The notes under the pieces are model-generated. The model was not told the DNA's origin and did no database searches. It saw only the letters and a program-made list of their open reading frames with translations. DNA of 64,000 bases from assembly GCF_000621205.1 (NCBI RefSeq), contig NZ_KK211230.1, forward strand, positions 70,243-134,242. The letters run 5' to 3'. Of the stretch, positions 50,273-59,644 are shown in pieces; the first letter of the stretch is position 1; every line of letters starts with the position of its first letter. The translations under genes were made by a program, and so were the position numbers. Source of the DNA: Halotalea alkalilenta DSM 17697 (GTDB lineage Bacteria > Pseudomonadota > Gammaproteobacteria > Pseudomonadales > Halomonadaceae).

Positions 50273-51368
50273 CGAATCTCTCCGCGGACATTGAGGCGAT
50301 CTGGTCGGGAACGGGGCCGCCTGCGATCCAGTCGGCCAACGGGCCTGCGTGCATCGCGGCCAGCGTCACGCCGCTGTGGCAGCAGGCGATGAAGGCCCCG
50401 GGATGGGAGCGCGAAGCCTGGTAGATCGGCAGCCCGTCGGGCGGCATCACCCGAAGCGCGCCCCAGGCGCGCACCATGCGTACGCTCGCCAGGCGCGGAA
50501 ACAGGCGCAGGTTGCGCCGCACGATGGCCTTCAGCACTTCGACCCGGGTGCCGTCGTCGAAGCCTGCGTCCTCGTGGGAGTCACCGAGCTGCAGGGTGCC
50601 GTCCCCGGTCTGGCGCAGGTTGTGGGTCGGTATGTCGAGCAGCGGCGCCACCCGCTCGGTGATGATCACCTCGCCCCGATTGGGCTTGAGCGGCGCATGC
50701 AGCCCAAGCTGTGGCGCGAGCTGGACGTTGCCGAGGCCGGCGGCGAGGACGACGCGCGCGGCGTGGTGGGTTTCACCGTCGGCGCGCTCGATCCGGTAGC
50801 CGTCGCCGTCGCGGCTCACCCGCACCACCTTGGCGCCGGACAGGTAGCGCCCTCCTTGGCGGCCCAGGCCGAGATGCAGCGCCCTGAGCAGATAGAGCGG
50901 ATTGGCGTGGCCGTCGTGGTCGCTCCAGGAGGCGCCAGCGACCTCCGGGCCGATCGCCGGGACCCGTTCGGCCAGCGCCTGGTGATCGAGCATCTTGAAC
51001 TCGAAGCGGCCGCCGCTCTGCGTTCGCAGCCGCTCGAGCAGCGCGCGGCGCTGCTCGAACTCCTGCTGGTCGGCGCAGATGTACACGCCACCCGGCTGGC
51101 GCAGCTCGACGTCGATGTCGGTCAGCGCGTGGAGCTCCGCGGCGAGGGACGACCAGCGCTCGGAGGAGCGCAGGCTCCATTCGATGTAGTTGGGGTGGTT
51201 CAGGCCCTTGCCCTGCACCCAGACCAGCCCGAAATTGCCGCGCGAGGCGCGATAGGCGATGTCGCCTTCATCGAACACGGCGACGCCGAGGCCCTGCCTT
51301 GTGAGACCGAAAGCGATCGCGGCGCCTACCAGGCCGCCACCGATCACGGCGATATCGTGAGTTGCCAT
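50247..51368 (-). CDS. FAD-dependent amino-acid oxidase subunit (HcnC/OoxB-like, DAO fold)
   Basis: 373 residues. Dinucleotide motif VIGGGLVGAAIAFGL (about 8-22), then GNFGLVWVQGKGLNHPNY, and the DAO C-terminal motif GALRVMPPDGLPIYQ. Catalyses oxidation of an amino acid, amine or opine; the neighbours give it electron-transfer partners. Sits four bases from the PotC-like permease stop. A paralogue lies at 57452-58585 with the similar GNFGLVWGQGKGLG stretch. Confidence 0.9.
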   Translation of the reverse strand: MATHDIAVIGGGLVGAAIAFGLTRQGLGVAVFDEGDIAYRASRGNFGLVWVQGKGLNHPNYIEWSLRSSERWSSLAAELHALTDIDVELRQPGGVYICADQQEFEQRRALLERLRTQSGGRFEFKMLDHQALAERVPAIGPEVAGASWSDHDGHANPLYLLRALHLGLGRQGGRYLSGAKVVRVSRDGDGYRIERADGETHHAARVVLAAGLGNVQLAPQLGLHAPLKPNRGEVIITERVAPLLDIPTHNLRQTGDGTLQLGDSHEDAGFDDGTRVEVLKAIVRRNLRLFPRLASVRMVRAWGALRVMPPDGLPIYQASRSHPGAFIACCHSGVTLAAMHAGPLADWIAGGPVPDQIASMSAERFDAHTTVVA

Positions 51369-51371
51369 TCT

Positions 51372-52178
51372 TCAGCCTTTACCGGTAAGCACCTTGTCGA
51401 GCCCGAACAGCCGGTCGATCAGGAGCATGAAAGCGATGGTGATCAGGATGATCACGGCCGATACCGATGCGATCAGCGGGTCCACCGACTGATCGATGTA
51501 GTTGTACATCTGCACCGGCAGGGTGGTGTTGCCGGGCGAGGCGACGAACACCGTCATGGTCAGTTCGTCGAAGCTCATGATCAGCGCGAGCATCCATCCG
51601 CCGGTGACGCCGGGCAGGATCATCGGCAGGGTGACGCGGCGGAAGCTGGTCCAGGGAGAAGCACCGAGCGAGATCGCCGCGCGTTCGGCCTCACGGTCGA
51701 GCCCTACCACCGACGCCAGCACCAGGCGCAGGGTGTAGGGCACCACCACTATCACGTGCGCGGCGACCAGCGAGGCGAAGGTGCCGGAAACGCCGAGCTG
51801 GGTGAAAAAGCGCAGGAAAGCCACCCCGAGCACGATCTGGGGAATCATCAGCGGCGACAGGAACAGGGTGGTCAGCGCATCGCGCCCTTTGAAGCGATAG
51901 CGAGCGACGGCCAGGGCGGCGGGTACCGCGATCAGCGTCGCCAGGCTCGCCGAGAGCACCGCGAGCACCGCGCTGTTGTAGAAGGCGTCGATGAACTGGG
52001 GATTGTCGAGGATCGCCCGGAACCAGCGCAGCGAAACGCCGTTGGTGGGGTAGGAGAGATATCCCTCCGGGGTCAGCGAGACCAGGATCACCACCACCAG
52101 CGGGGCGAGCAGGAAGAGCAGGAACAGGGCGTTGAAGACCAGTGCCAGCGGTCCGTTTCGATCGAGGTTGCGATACAT
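51372..52178 (-). CDS. ABC transporter permease, PotC-like
   Basis: 268 residues, six membrane helices; coupling loop ERAAISLGASPWTSFRRVTLPMILPG. One base separates the previous stop and this start (TGACATG). Part of the second Pot-type importer in this window. Confidence 0.92.
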   Translation of the reverse strand: MYRNLDRNGPLALVFNALFLLFLLAPLVVVILVSLTPEGYLSYPTNGVSLRWFRAILDNPQFIDAFYNSAVLAVLSASLATLIAVPAALAVARYRFKGRDALTTLFLSPLMIPQIVLGVAFLRFFTQLGVSGTFASLVAAHVIVVVPYTLRLVLASVVGLDREAERAAISLGASPWTSFRRVTLPMILPGVTGGWMLALIMSFDELTMTVFVASPGNTTLPVQMYNYIDQSVDPLIASVSAVIILITIAFMLLIDRLFGLDKVLTGKG

Positions 52179-52179
52179 G

Positions 52180-53085
52180 TCAGGCCTCCCCCAGCGTCTT
52201 GCGATAGCGGCGTTCGACCAGCCGGTTGTAGGCGAAGATCACCAGGGCGTTGAGCACCAGCAGGATCATCGCCAGGGCTGCGCCGAGCGGCCAGTTCGAG
52301 GTGCTCAGGTACTCGTCGTAGATCGCTGTTGCGGCTACTTTCAGCCGTCGCTCGCCGATGATCGCCGGGGTGGCGAAGGCGCTGGCGGTGAGCGCGAAGA
52401 CGATCAGGCTGCCGGAGAGGATCCCGGGCAGCACCTGGGGCAGCACCACCCGGCGCAGCATGGTGAACTTCGACGCACCGAGCGACAGCGCCGCCTGCTC
52501 GGTGGCGGGGTCGACCTTTTTCAGCGCCGCCCAGACCGAGATCACCATGAACGGGACGAAGACGTGGACCAGCGCGATCACCATCCCGGTATGGGTGTAC
52601 ATCAGGCTGCGATCGGTCAATCCGACGAACCGCAGCGCCTCGGTGACCAGGCCGTGGTTGCCGAGCAGCAGCACCCAGCCGAGCGTGCGCACGATCACCG
52701 AGACCAGCAGCGGCCCGAGCGCGGCGAGCAGGCAGATCGTCCGCCAGGGCGGGCGCAGCTTGGAGATCACATAGGCCTCGGGCGCGCCGAGCACCACGCA
52801 GATCAACGTGACCCCGACGCCCAGGGCATAGGTGCGCAGGAAGATCTCGTGAAAGTAGGGATCGACCAGCGCCTCACGGTAGCTGGCCAGCGTCCGGGTC
52901 TCGATCAGCCCCTCGGTATAGCTGAAACCATAGAGGCTGAGCACCACGGTCATCACCAGCGGCACGCCGAGCATCACCAGGAAGAACACCGCACCGGGGC
53001 CGCAGAGCAGCCACGGGCGAGCGTCCCAGCGCAGCCGCGGAGCGCGGTTCGCCGTAGGCTTGTGGAGGGAGCTTACTTCAGCCAT
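52180..53085 (-). CDS. ABC transporter permease, PotB-like
   Basis: 301 residues, six membrane helices after a basic N-terminus; coupling loop EQAALSLGASKFTMLRRVVLPQVLPG. ATG at 53085 overlaps the end of the ATPase gene by 8 bp. Confidence 0.92.
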   Translation of the reverse strand: MAEVSSLHKPTANRAPRLRWDARPWLLCGPGAVFFLVMLGVPLVMTVVLSLYGFSYTEGLIETRTLASYREALVDPYFHEIFLRTYALGVGVTLICVVLGAPEAYVISKLRPPWRTICLLAALGPLLVSVIVRTLGWVLLLGNHGLVTEALRFVGLTDRSLMYTHTGMVIALVHVFVPFMVISVWAALKKVDPATEQAALSLGASKFTMLRRVVLPQVLPGILSGSLIVFALTASAFATPAIIGERRLKVAATAIYDEYLSTSNWPLGAALAMILLVLNALVIFAYNRLVERRYRKTLGEA

Positions 53086-54175
53086 GGTCGGGCGCCCCCG
53101 CTGCGTTCGCTGGATCGAGCGGGCGCGGTTCGGTGTCGAGCAGATGCATCGCCGCGAGCGGCCAGTCGACGTCGACCCGCTCACCATTGGCATGGCTGGG
53201 CGCACCGAGGTTGGGGGCGTTGACCATCAGCTCGCCCAGCCCGGTCTCGACCCGATAGTGCCAAGCGGCACCGGCGAACTGGCGGCCCACCACCCGTGCC
53301 GACAGGCGCCCCTGGCCGATCGGCACCAGGCGGAGTTTCTCCGGGCGCAGCGAGACCGAGACCGGCGCAGCGCGCGAAGCCGCATCGATCTCGAGCCGCA
53401 GCTCGCCGAGGTGAAGCATCGTCCGGCCCGCTTGGTCCGCGACCAGCCGGCCTTCGAGCAGGTTGGTCTTGCCGACGAAGCCCGAGACGAAAGCGTCTAT
53501 CGGTGACTCGTAGGTCTGCAGTGGATCGGCGACCTGGACCATCCGCCCGTCGCGCATCACCACTACGCGGTCGCTCATCGACAGCGCCTCGCTCTGGTCG
53601 TGGGTGACCATGATCGTGGTGGTGCCGACCCGCTGCTGGATCTGGCGCAGCTCCGACTGCATCTCCTCGCGCAGCTTGGCATCGAGGTTGGAAAGCGGCT
53701 CGTCGAGCAGCAGCAGCGGCGGCCGGATCACCAGCGCCCTGGCCAGCGCCACGCGCTGGCGCTGGCCGCCGGAGAGCTCGCGCGGATAGCGCTTGGCGAA
53801 GCCGCCCATGCGCACCAGCTCCAGCGCATCGGCCACGCGCTGGGTGCATTCGGTGCCCTTGATCCTGCGCATATCGAGACCGAAGCGGACGTTCTCGCTC
53901 ACGGTCATGTGGGGGAACAGCGCATAGCTCTGGAACACGATGCCGATGCCGCGCTTGTTCGCGGGGACCCGGCTGAGCTCGGTTCCCGCCATCTCGATCC
54001 GACCGCTGGTCGGCGTGGTGAAGCCCGCGATCATCGACAGTGTCGTGGTCTTGCCGCAGCCCGAAGGGCCGAGCAGCGAGACGAACTCGCCCTGTTCGAT
54101 GTCGAGGGTGAAATCCTCCACTGCGGTGAAATCACCGTAGCGCTTGCTCAGGCCGGCCAGGCTCAGGTAACTCAT
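53078..54175 (-). CDS. ABC transporter ATP-binding protein, PotA-like
   Basis: 365 residues. Walker A GPSGCGKTTT, signature LSGGQRQRVA, Walker B LLLLDEPLSNLD, and a C-terminal TOBE domain. GAGGAG lies before the ATG at 54175. Partners are the two permeases and binding protein of the same operon. Confidence 0.93.
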   Translation of the reverse strand: MSYLSLAGLSKRYGDFTAVEDFTLDIEQGEFVSLLGPSGCGKTTTLSMIAGFTTPTSGRIEMAGTELSRVPANKRGIGIVFQSYALFPHMTVSENVRFGLDMRRIKGTECTQRVADALELVRMGGFAKRYPRELSGGQRQRVALARALVIRPPLLLLDEPLSNLDAKLREEMQSELRQIQQRVGTTTIMVTHDQSEALSMSDRVVVMRDGRMVQVADPLQTYESPIDAFVSGFVGKTNLLEGRLVADQAGRTMLHLGELRLEIDAASRAAPVSVSLRPEKLRLVPIGQGRLSARVVGRQFAGAAWHYRVETGLGELMVNAPNLGAPSHANGERVDVDWPLAAMHLLDTEPRPLDPANAAGAPDHG

Positions 54176-54246
54176 GGCGCTCTCCTCTCGTTCACCGGTC
54201 GTTGACGCTGGATCGGAGCCGAAGACCGGCTCCGTACGGCGGAAAA

Positions 54247-55284
54247 CTAGCGTTCCACTTGCCGGTTCCAGCGCTGGGTCCACTCCATGCGCTGCTGGTT
54301 GACCTGGTCCCAGTCGAGGGTGACGAGATGATCGACCTTGTCGCCGTAGGGCACTTCTTCGGCCGTCTCGGCGTCGAGCTCGACGCTCTTGTTGGCCGGG
54401 CCCTGAGCGCGTTCCTGGGCCATCAGCACCTGGATCTCGGGGCGCAGCATCCAGTCGATGAACGCGCGCGCAAGCTCGGCGCGAGGGGTTCCTTCGCTCA
54501 CGCAGGTTCCTTGCACCAGCGCGACCGCGCCCTCCTTGGGATAAGCGAAGGCGATCGGGAAGCCCGAGTCGGCGAGCGCCTTCACGCGTCCGCTGCCCCA
54601 TACCGACATCACGATCTCCCCGCTCTGGTAGAGCTCGGAGGTCTGTCCGGGAGAAGGGGTGAAGGAGAGCACGCTGTCGCTGATTCCACTGGTCATGGCA
54701 TCGAAGCCTGGCTCGATGTCGCTCTCGCCGCCGCCGTTCGCTCGCGCCAGCATCACCAGTGCATAGACGCCGTAGCTGTTGCTGATCGAGGGGATGTTGA
54801 GCAGGCCCTTGTAGCGGGGGTCGGCGAGGTCGGTCCAGGATTCCGGAGGCGCCCAGCCCTGCTCCTCGAAGTAGGCCTGGTTGTAGGCAAGGCCACCGGC
54901 GACGATCGAGGTGCCGATCGCCTTGTCGTCGGGGAAGCGGGCGAAATCGTAGACCTGGTCGAGCGCCGGCATGCCCGCCAGCGACTGGCAGAGCCCATAG
55001 TTGATCGCCTGGTAGGTCGGGCCGTCGTCCATGATCGAGACGTCGATCTGGGGGCTGTCGCGGCTGGCCAGCAGCTTGGCCAGGGTATCGGTCGAGTTGC
55101 CGCCGACGTAGACCACGTCGGCGCCGGTCTCCTCACTGAATCCAGGAATCACCTTCTGCTGCATGATGTCCTGGAAGTCGCCGCCGTAGCCCGCGACGTA
55201 GAGCGTTTCCGCCCGTGCTTCGAGGTGGTAGGCGAAGAGCAACGGGCATATCGATAGCGCAAGGGTTCGCTGCGTGATTCTCAT
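54247..55284 (-). CDS. ABC transporter substrate-binding protein, Pot-type
   Basis: 345 residues with signal peptide ending LEARAE. Mature start TLYVAGYGGDFQDIMQQ resembles family-1 spermidine/putrescine-like binding proteins. Promoter-proximal gene of the minus-strand operon: binding protein, ATPase, two permeases, DAO-fold oxidase, iron-sulfur subunit, flavoprotein, RidA. ATG at 55284; a GTG three codons earlier is an alternative. Confidence 0.88.
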   Translation of the reverse strand: MRITQRTLALSICPLLFAYHLEARAETLYVAGYGGDFQDIMQQKVIPGFSEETGADVVYVGGNSTDTLAKLLASRDSPQIDVSIMDDGPTYQAINYGLCQSLAGMPALDQVYDFARFPDDKAIGTSIVAGGLAYNQAYFEEQGWAPPESWTDLADPRYKGLLNIPSISNSYGVYALVMLARANGGGESDIEPGFDAMTSGISDSVLSFTPSPGQTSELYQSGEIVMSVWGSGRVKALADSGFPIAFAYPKEGAVALVQGTCVSEGTPRAELARAFIDWMLRPEIQVLMAQERAQGPANKSVELDAETAEEVPYGDKVDHLVTLDWDQVNQQRMEWTQRWNRQVER

Positions 55285-55408
55285 GGCATTCACCGTTGTT
55301 CGTTATTGTAGGAATGATTCAGGCAATCGAGATGCGCATGGGGCCGCTCGCGCCTTGCCAGTCGGCGCGGCGTTGGCCCCAAGGCCGTGTTAGACGCTAA
55401 ACGAAATG

Positions 55409-55434
55409 AAAAAGCGCGCCCAATGCCGCTTTTT
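55409..55434. terminator. Terminator-like hairpin after LysR gene
   Basis: AAAAAGCG (55409-55416) and CGCTTTTT (55427-55434) form an 8-bp stem with flanking A and T runs; works in either direction. It lies between the end of a minus-strand LysR gene and the start of the transporter operon. Confidence 0.6.
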
Positions 55435-55468
55435 GGCAATGTCATCCGCAAATGTTATGGCCTGGGTC

Positions 55469-56392
55469 TCAAGGCTTGGGCAGGGCCTGCGTCGGTGACT
55501 GCTCGATCAGTGCGGTGAGGGTCTGGCGCAGGTCGTCGATCAGCTCGAGCGCCAGGCGCGAGGTGGGGCGCAGGCTCGGCAGCAGCAGGTGGTAGCTATA
55601 GGCGAAGCCCGGCGACAGCGGACGAATGACCAGCCCGCGTTGGCGGTAGAACATCGCGCTGGCCGGGTCGATCAAGGTGATCCCGGCGCCGCACAGCACC
55701 AGTTCGCAGGCCGCCGAGGAGAGCTGGGTCTCGATCCGCGTCTGGCAGTCGATGCCGTGCTCGCGCAGATAGCGGTCGATCCCCGGCCGCGCGCCGCCGA
55801 GCTGGCCGACCGAGATCAGCGGCTGGCCCGCGAGATCTTCGATCGCCACCCGCTCACGGCTGGCGAAAGGATGATCCGGCGGCATCACCAGCATCATGTC
55901 GGCGCTCGCCAGGACGCTGCTCTCGGTGCCCGGTTCGTCGAGCGCGATGCCGGTCAGCCCGATGTCGCACTGCTGGGTGGCGACCCACCTGCTGATCCGC
56001 TGGGAGCTGTGCACCTGGAGCGAGATGCTGACGCCCGGGTGCTTGTCGAGGAACCGGCGCAGTACCGGCGGCAGTACCGAGAGCGCCATCGCCGGCATCG
56101 CCGAAATCAGCAGCTTGCCGGTGCGGAACTGGCGGATCTCCTTGGCCGCTTCGGCCATGTTCTCGAGCCCGACGTAGGAGCGCTCGACCTCTTCGAAGAA
56201 GGCCTGGGCCTCGGGGGTCGGCACCAGCCTGCCGCGGCCGCGGACGAACAGCTGGAAGCCGACCTGGTCCTCGAGGTCGCTGATCAGCCGGCTCACTGCG
56301 GGTTGGGAGACGAACATCATCTCCGCCGCCCGGGTGACGGTCTTGTACATCATCACATGGCGAAAGGCGTTGATCTGTCTCAGGTTGAGCAC
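55469..56392 (-). CDS. LysR-family transcriptional regulator
   Basis: 307 residues; GTG start with GGAG upstream. Helix-turn-helix in TVTRAAEMMFVSQPAVSRLISDLEDQ-type sequence (about 18-44). Next to the oxidase/importer operon and its paralogous divergent flavoenzyme; a likely regulator. Its start of MLNLRQINAFRHVM and the effector domain are similar in style to the next LysR protein, suggesting related ligands. Confidence 0.87.
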   Translation of the reverse strand: MLNLRQINAFRHVMMYKTVTRAAEMMFVSQPAVSRLISDLEDQVGFQLFVRGRGRLVPTPEAQAFFEEVERSYVGLENMAEAAKEIRQFRTGKLLISAMPAMALSVLPPVLRRFLDKHPGVSISLQVHSSQRISRWVATQQCDIGLTGIALDEPGTESSVLASADMMLVMPPDHPFASRERVAIEDLAGQPLISVGQLGGARPGIDRYLREHGIDCQTRIETQLSSAACELVLCGAGITLIDPASAMFYRQRGLVIRPLSPGFAYSYHLLLPSLRPTSRLALELIDDLRQTLTALIEQSPTQALPKP

Positions 56393-56430
56393 GGGGAAGC
56401 TCCGTTGGAAGTGTCGCGACGCCGCGGGTC

Positions 56431-57357
56431 TCAGCCGGCGTGGCCGATCATGGCGGCGTAGCGTTGCTCGAACATCGTGACGAAATCCCGGGCGAGCCGG
56501 GACATCGGTTGGTCGCGGGAGCTGAGCAGGGCGAATTCCAAGCCCAGGTCCTCGACCAGCGGGCGGGTGATCACTTCGGGATGAGGGGAGAGCGCTGCGC
56601 TGATCGGATCGACCAGGGCGATGCCGTGGCCCTGGCTCACCAGGCGGATCGCCTGCAGCGTCAGCGAGACTTCGAGCCGCGCCGGGGGGCTGGGTTCGGT
56701 CGCGTCCCGCAGGCGATCGAGGCGCCTTCGCAGCGGATCGTTGCGCTCGAAAGTGATCAGGTTCTCCTCCGCCAGCGCCGCGAGCGGCACTTCGTCCAGC
56801 TCAGCCAGCCGGTGTCCGGCGGGCATCATGCACAGGCAGGGCAGCGCGAAGCGACGCAGCTCGCAGCGCTCCTCGCGCTGCTCGAGGATCGCGAAGCCGA
56901 GATCGCAGCGCTGGGTGAGCACTTCCTCGATGACCTGGGCGGAGCGGTAGTTGCCGAGCTGCAGGCTGGCGCGCGGGTGGAGATCGAGAAACTCTCCGGC
57001 CAGGTCGGGTAGGAAGGTCAGGCCGAGCATCGGCATGGCGCAGATCCTCAGCGCGCCGATCTCGCGGTCGCGGATCCTCGTCGCGGTGGTGCGCAGCTGC
57101 TCGAGTCCGATCCAGGCACGCTCCACCTCCCGGTGGAAGATGCGTGCCTCCGGGGTAGGGTGCAGCCTGCCGCGCACTCGTTCGAACAGCTCGAAGCCCA
57201 GGTCCTCCTCGAGCTGGCGCAGCAGCCGGGTCACGCCGGGCTGCACCGTATTCATGCGCTGCGCCGCCTTGGAGACGGTGCCGCACTCCATCACATGCTT
57301 GAAGGCGAGGATCTGCCGATCGCTCAGCCTGGGGGATCGTATCGTCACGGCTATCAC
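56431..57357 (-). CDS. LysR-family transcriptional regulator
   Basis: 308 residues from a GTG start; an internal GTG three codons later is possible. Helix-turn-helix in TVSKAAQRMNTVQPGVTRLLRQLEED, in the same tandem as the previous regulator. Divergent from the DAO-fold flavoenzyme gene at 57452, with an inverted repeat at 57360-57382 between them, so it probably controls that promoter and its own. Confidence 0.86.
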   Translation of the reverse strand: MIAVTIRSPRLSDRQILAFKHVMECGTVSKAAQRMNTVQPGVTRLLRQLEEDLGFELFERVRGRLHPTPEARIFHREVERAWIGLEQLRTTATRIRDREIGALRICAMPMLGLTFLPDLAGEFLDLHPRASLQLGNYRSAQVIEEVLTQRCDLGFAILEQREERCELRRFALPCLCMMPAGHRLAELDEVPLAALAEENLITFERNDPLRRRLDRLRDATEPSPPARLEVSLTLQAIRLVSQGHGIALVDPISAALSPHPEVITRPLVEDLGLEFALLSSRDQPMSRLARDFVTMFEQRYAAMIGHAG

Positions 57358-57359
57358 TT

Positions 57360-57382
57360 GTTGTTATCGGTCAGGCGACAAC
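57360..57382. promoter_or_regulatory. Inverted repeat, possible LysR operator
   Basis: GTTGT-N13-ACAAC lies in the divergent promoter region between a LysR gene and a flavoenzyme gene. LysR proteins commonly bind partly symmetric sites in such a place. Assignment by position only. Confidence 0.35.
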
Positions 57383-57451
57383 CATTATTCGTTTCGCCGA
57401 TCGGCCGATGCAATGCTGGCGTTCGAACCACCATACGGCGCTTCTTCCACC

Positions 57452-58585
57452 ATGAGTCAATCAAGCCCCGGGACATGGCTGATCGTCGGCGCCGGGCTGG
57501 TCGGGCTTTCGCTCGCCTACGGCCTCGCCCGGCGAGGCGCTCGCGTCACCCTGCTCGACGCCGGCGAAGGCGAGCCGCGCGCCGCTCAGGGCAACTTCGG
57601 GCTGGTCTGGGGGCAGGGCAAGGGGCTTGGGATGCCGGCCTATGCCGATCTGAGCCTCGATGCCTGCGCCGACTGGCGCTCGTTCGCCGAGGAGCTTGGC
57701 GCGCGCAGCGGCGTCGATCTCGGCTATCGGGGCGGCGGCGGGGTCGATCTCTGCCTCGACCACGGCGAGGCAGCGGCCCGGCGCGAGGAGTACGCGAGCG
57801 CCATGCGGGCGCGGCCCGGCTACGCCGCCCGGCTCGGGGTCGAGTTTCTCGATAACCGCCAGCTGGCCGAGTGCCTGCCCGGCATCGGCGGCGAGATCCC
57901 GATGGGCAGCTGGTCGCCCCACGATGGCGCCTGCGATCCGCTGGCGCTGGTCCAGGCGCTGCATCTCGCCTGCCTGTCGCTCGGCGTCGAGTATCGCCCG
58001 GGGTGGCGCGCGACCCGGATCGATGCGCTGGCGAACGGTTTCGAGGCACGCAGTATGGAGGGGTGGCGCGCACGCGGCGAGCGGCTGCTGCTCGCCGCCG
58101 GACTCGACACCGCGAGGCTCGGCGCGCCGCTGGGGTTGGGCGCGCCGCTGACCGCGGTCCGTGGCCAGCTGATGGTCACCGAGCGGATCGCCCAGGCTCC
58201 GCGCTTGCCCACGCCCCAGGTCCGGCAGACCCGGCACGGCGGCTTCCTGTGCGGTGAAACCCACGAGCGGGTCGGGCGCAATCTCGACACTACGCCCTCG
58301 ATGCTCACCGCGATCGCTCGCGACAGCCTCAGGATCTATCCGTTCTTGAGCGCGGCGAGGATCGTGCGCGCCTGGGCGGCCTTGAGGGTGATGACCCCTG
58401 ACGGCTGCCCGGTCTATCACGCCTCGGCGCGCTGTCCCGGCGCCTACGCGGTCAGCTGCCACAGCGGGGTGACGCTCGCCTCGGTACATGCCGGGCGCCT
58501 CGCCGGGGCGCTGCTGGATGATCGCCTGGAGACCGACTTCGCCGCGTTTTCCGCCGCGCGCTTCGCGCCTGCGGTGACGGCCTGA
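57452..58585 (+). CDS. FAD-dependent oxidoreductase, DAO fold (paralogue of the operon oxidase)
   Basis: 377 residues. Motif IVGAGLVGLSLAYGLARRG (about 11-29), GNFGLVWGQGKGLGM (about 48-62), WAALRVMTPDGCPVYH near the end. It lacks neighbouring iron-sulfur subunits, so it may act as an oxidase or share electron partners with the operon at 48.5-51.4 kb. An upstream ATG at 57413 would add 13 residues; neither start has a good ribosome-binding site. Confidence 0.87.
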   Translation: MSQSSPGTWLIVGAGLVGLSLAYGLARRGARVTLLDAGEGEPRAAQGNFGLVWGQGKGLGMPAYADLSLDACADWRSFAEELGARSGVDLGYRGGGGVDLCLDHGEAAARREEYASAMRARPGYAARLGVEFLDNRQLAECLPGIGGEIPMGSWSPHDGACDPLALVQALHLACLSLGVEYRPGWRATRIDALANGFEARSMEGWRARGERLLLAAGLDTARLGAPLGLGAPLTAVRGQLMVTERIAQAPRLPTPQVRQTRHGGFLCGETHERVGRNLDTTPSMLTAIARDSLRIYPFLSAARIVRAWAALRVMTPDGCPVYHASARCPGAYAVSCHSGVTLASVHAGRLAGALLDDRLETDFAAFSAARFAPAVTA

Positions 58586-58689
58586 TTCGACCGCTGCCGG
58601 CCTGGCCTGCCGGTGAGGCGGATTCCACGGCCCGGCTCGCGATCGCGAGCCGTCGATGACGACATGCAATCGATGACAACGTACAACCC

Positions 58690-59475
58690 ATGGAGATGTC
58701 GATCGTGAAACGCCCGCTTTGCCTCATCACCTTCTCACTGGCCGCGCTGCTTTCCGCCCGGGCCCTGGCCGAACCGCCGCTCAAGGTCGCCGTCGACGTG
58801 CCCTACGCGCCGTTCCAGCTGCAGCATGCCGATGGCAGCTTCGATGGTTTCGAGGTCGAACTGGTGAACGCCATCTGTGCCGAGATGCAGCGCCGCTGCG
58901 AGTGGGTCAAGCAGCCCTGGGACGGGATCATCCCAGGGCTGCTCGCGCGCAAGTACGACATCATCGCCTCGGCGCTCAGCATGACCGAGGAGCGCGCTCG
59001 TCAGGTACGCTTCGCCGAAGCCTACTACGTGGTGCCGTCTAGCTGGGTCGCGCCCGCTGAGGGCATGCTCGATCCCAACGCGGACCTGAGCGGGCGGACC
59101 ATCGGCGTGCAGCGGTCGACGATCCAGGACGACTACGTCACCCGCGCCCATCCTCAGGCCGACATCCGCCGCTACCCTGACGCTAGCGCCCTGGCCGCGG
59201 ACATGAGCGCCGGGCGGCTGGATCTCGCTTTCATCACCACGCCGCTGGCCCAGGAGGTGTTCGTCGACCAGGGCGGCTACCGGCTGGTCGGGGAGCCGAT
59301 CCGCGAGCCCCGCGAGATATTCGGCGAGGGCATCGCCGCGGCCTTCCGGCCTCGTGACCAGGCGCTGGTCGAGCGCTTCGACCGCGCGCTTCACCAGGTC
59401 GTCGCCAATGGCACCTACGGGGAGCTGATGGCGCGCTACTTCGACTACGACGTGCGTCCCGACGGGCTGCGCTGA
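58690..59475 (+). CDS. Amino-acid-binding protein, family 3
   Basis: 261 residues. Signal peptide ends ARALAEP. The mature segment (LKVAVDVPYAPFQLQ, GFEVELVNAICAEMQRRC, LLARKYDIIASALSMTEER) is typical of Lys/Arg/ornithine- or His-binding proteins. It stands alone without permeases; it may feed another importer, or belong with the preceding flavoenzyme gene about 100 bp upstream on the same strand. Confidence 0.88.
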   Translation: MEMSIVKRPLCLITFSLAALLSARALAEPPLKVAVDVPYAPFQLQHADGSFDGFEVELVNAICAEMQRRCEWVKQPWDGIIPGLLARKYDIIASALSMTEERARQVRFAEAYYVVPSSWVAPAEGMLDPNADLSGRTIGVQRSTIQDDYVTRAHPQADIRRYPDASALAADMSAGRLDLAFITTPLAQEVFVDQGGYRLVGEPIREPREIFGEGIAAAFRPRDQALVERFDRALHQVVANGTYGELMARYFDYDVRPDGLR

Positions 59476-59644
59476 ACCGGTTTCAACGCGCACCCGCTCG
59501 GGGCGGCAACGCATCGGGATCGCTCGGGGTGGTCCTCGGCGCTGTGCGGGTATCCGCACGGGCCGTTCGGCCCGGTCGGATTATCGTGCGCGTCCCGCTG
59601 CTCCATACTGAGGAAGTTTCTCTGTCCCTCATGGAGCCTTCGCG

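Noticed and set aside
48543-51368. HcnABC-like genes considered as true hydrogen cyanide synthase, with rhdA as detoxifier
   Set aside because: They lie in an operon with a dedicated importer and RidA, which fits amino-acid or opine catabolism; rhdA is 46 kb away next to psd as in non-cyanogenic relatives.
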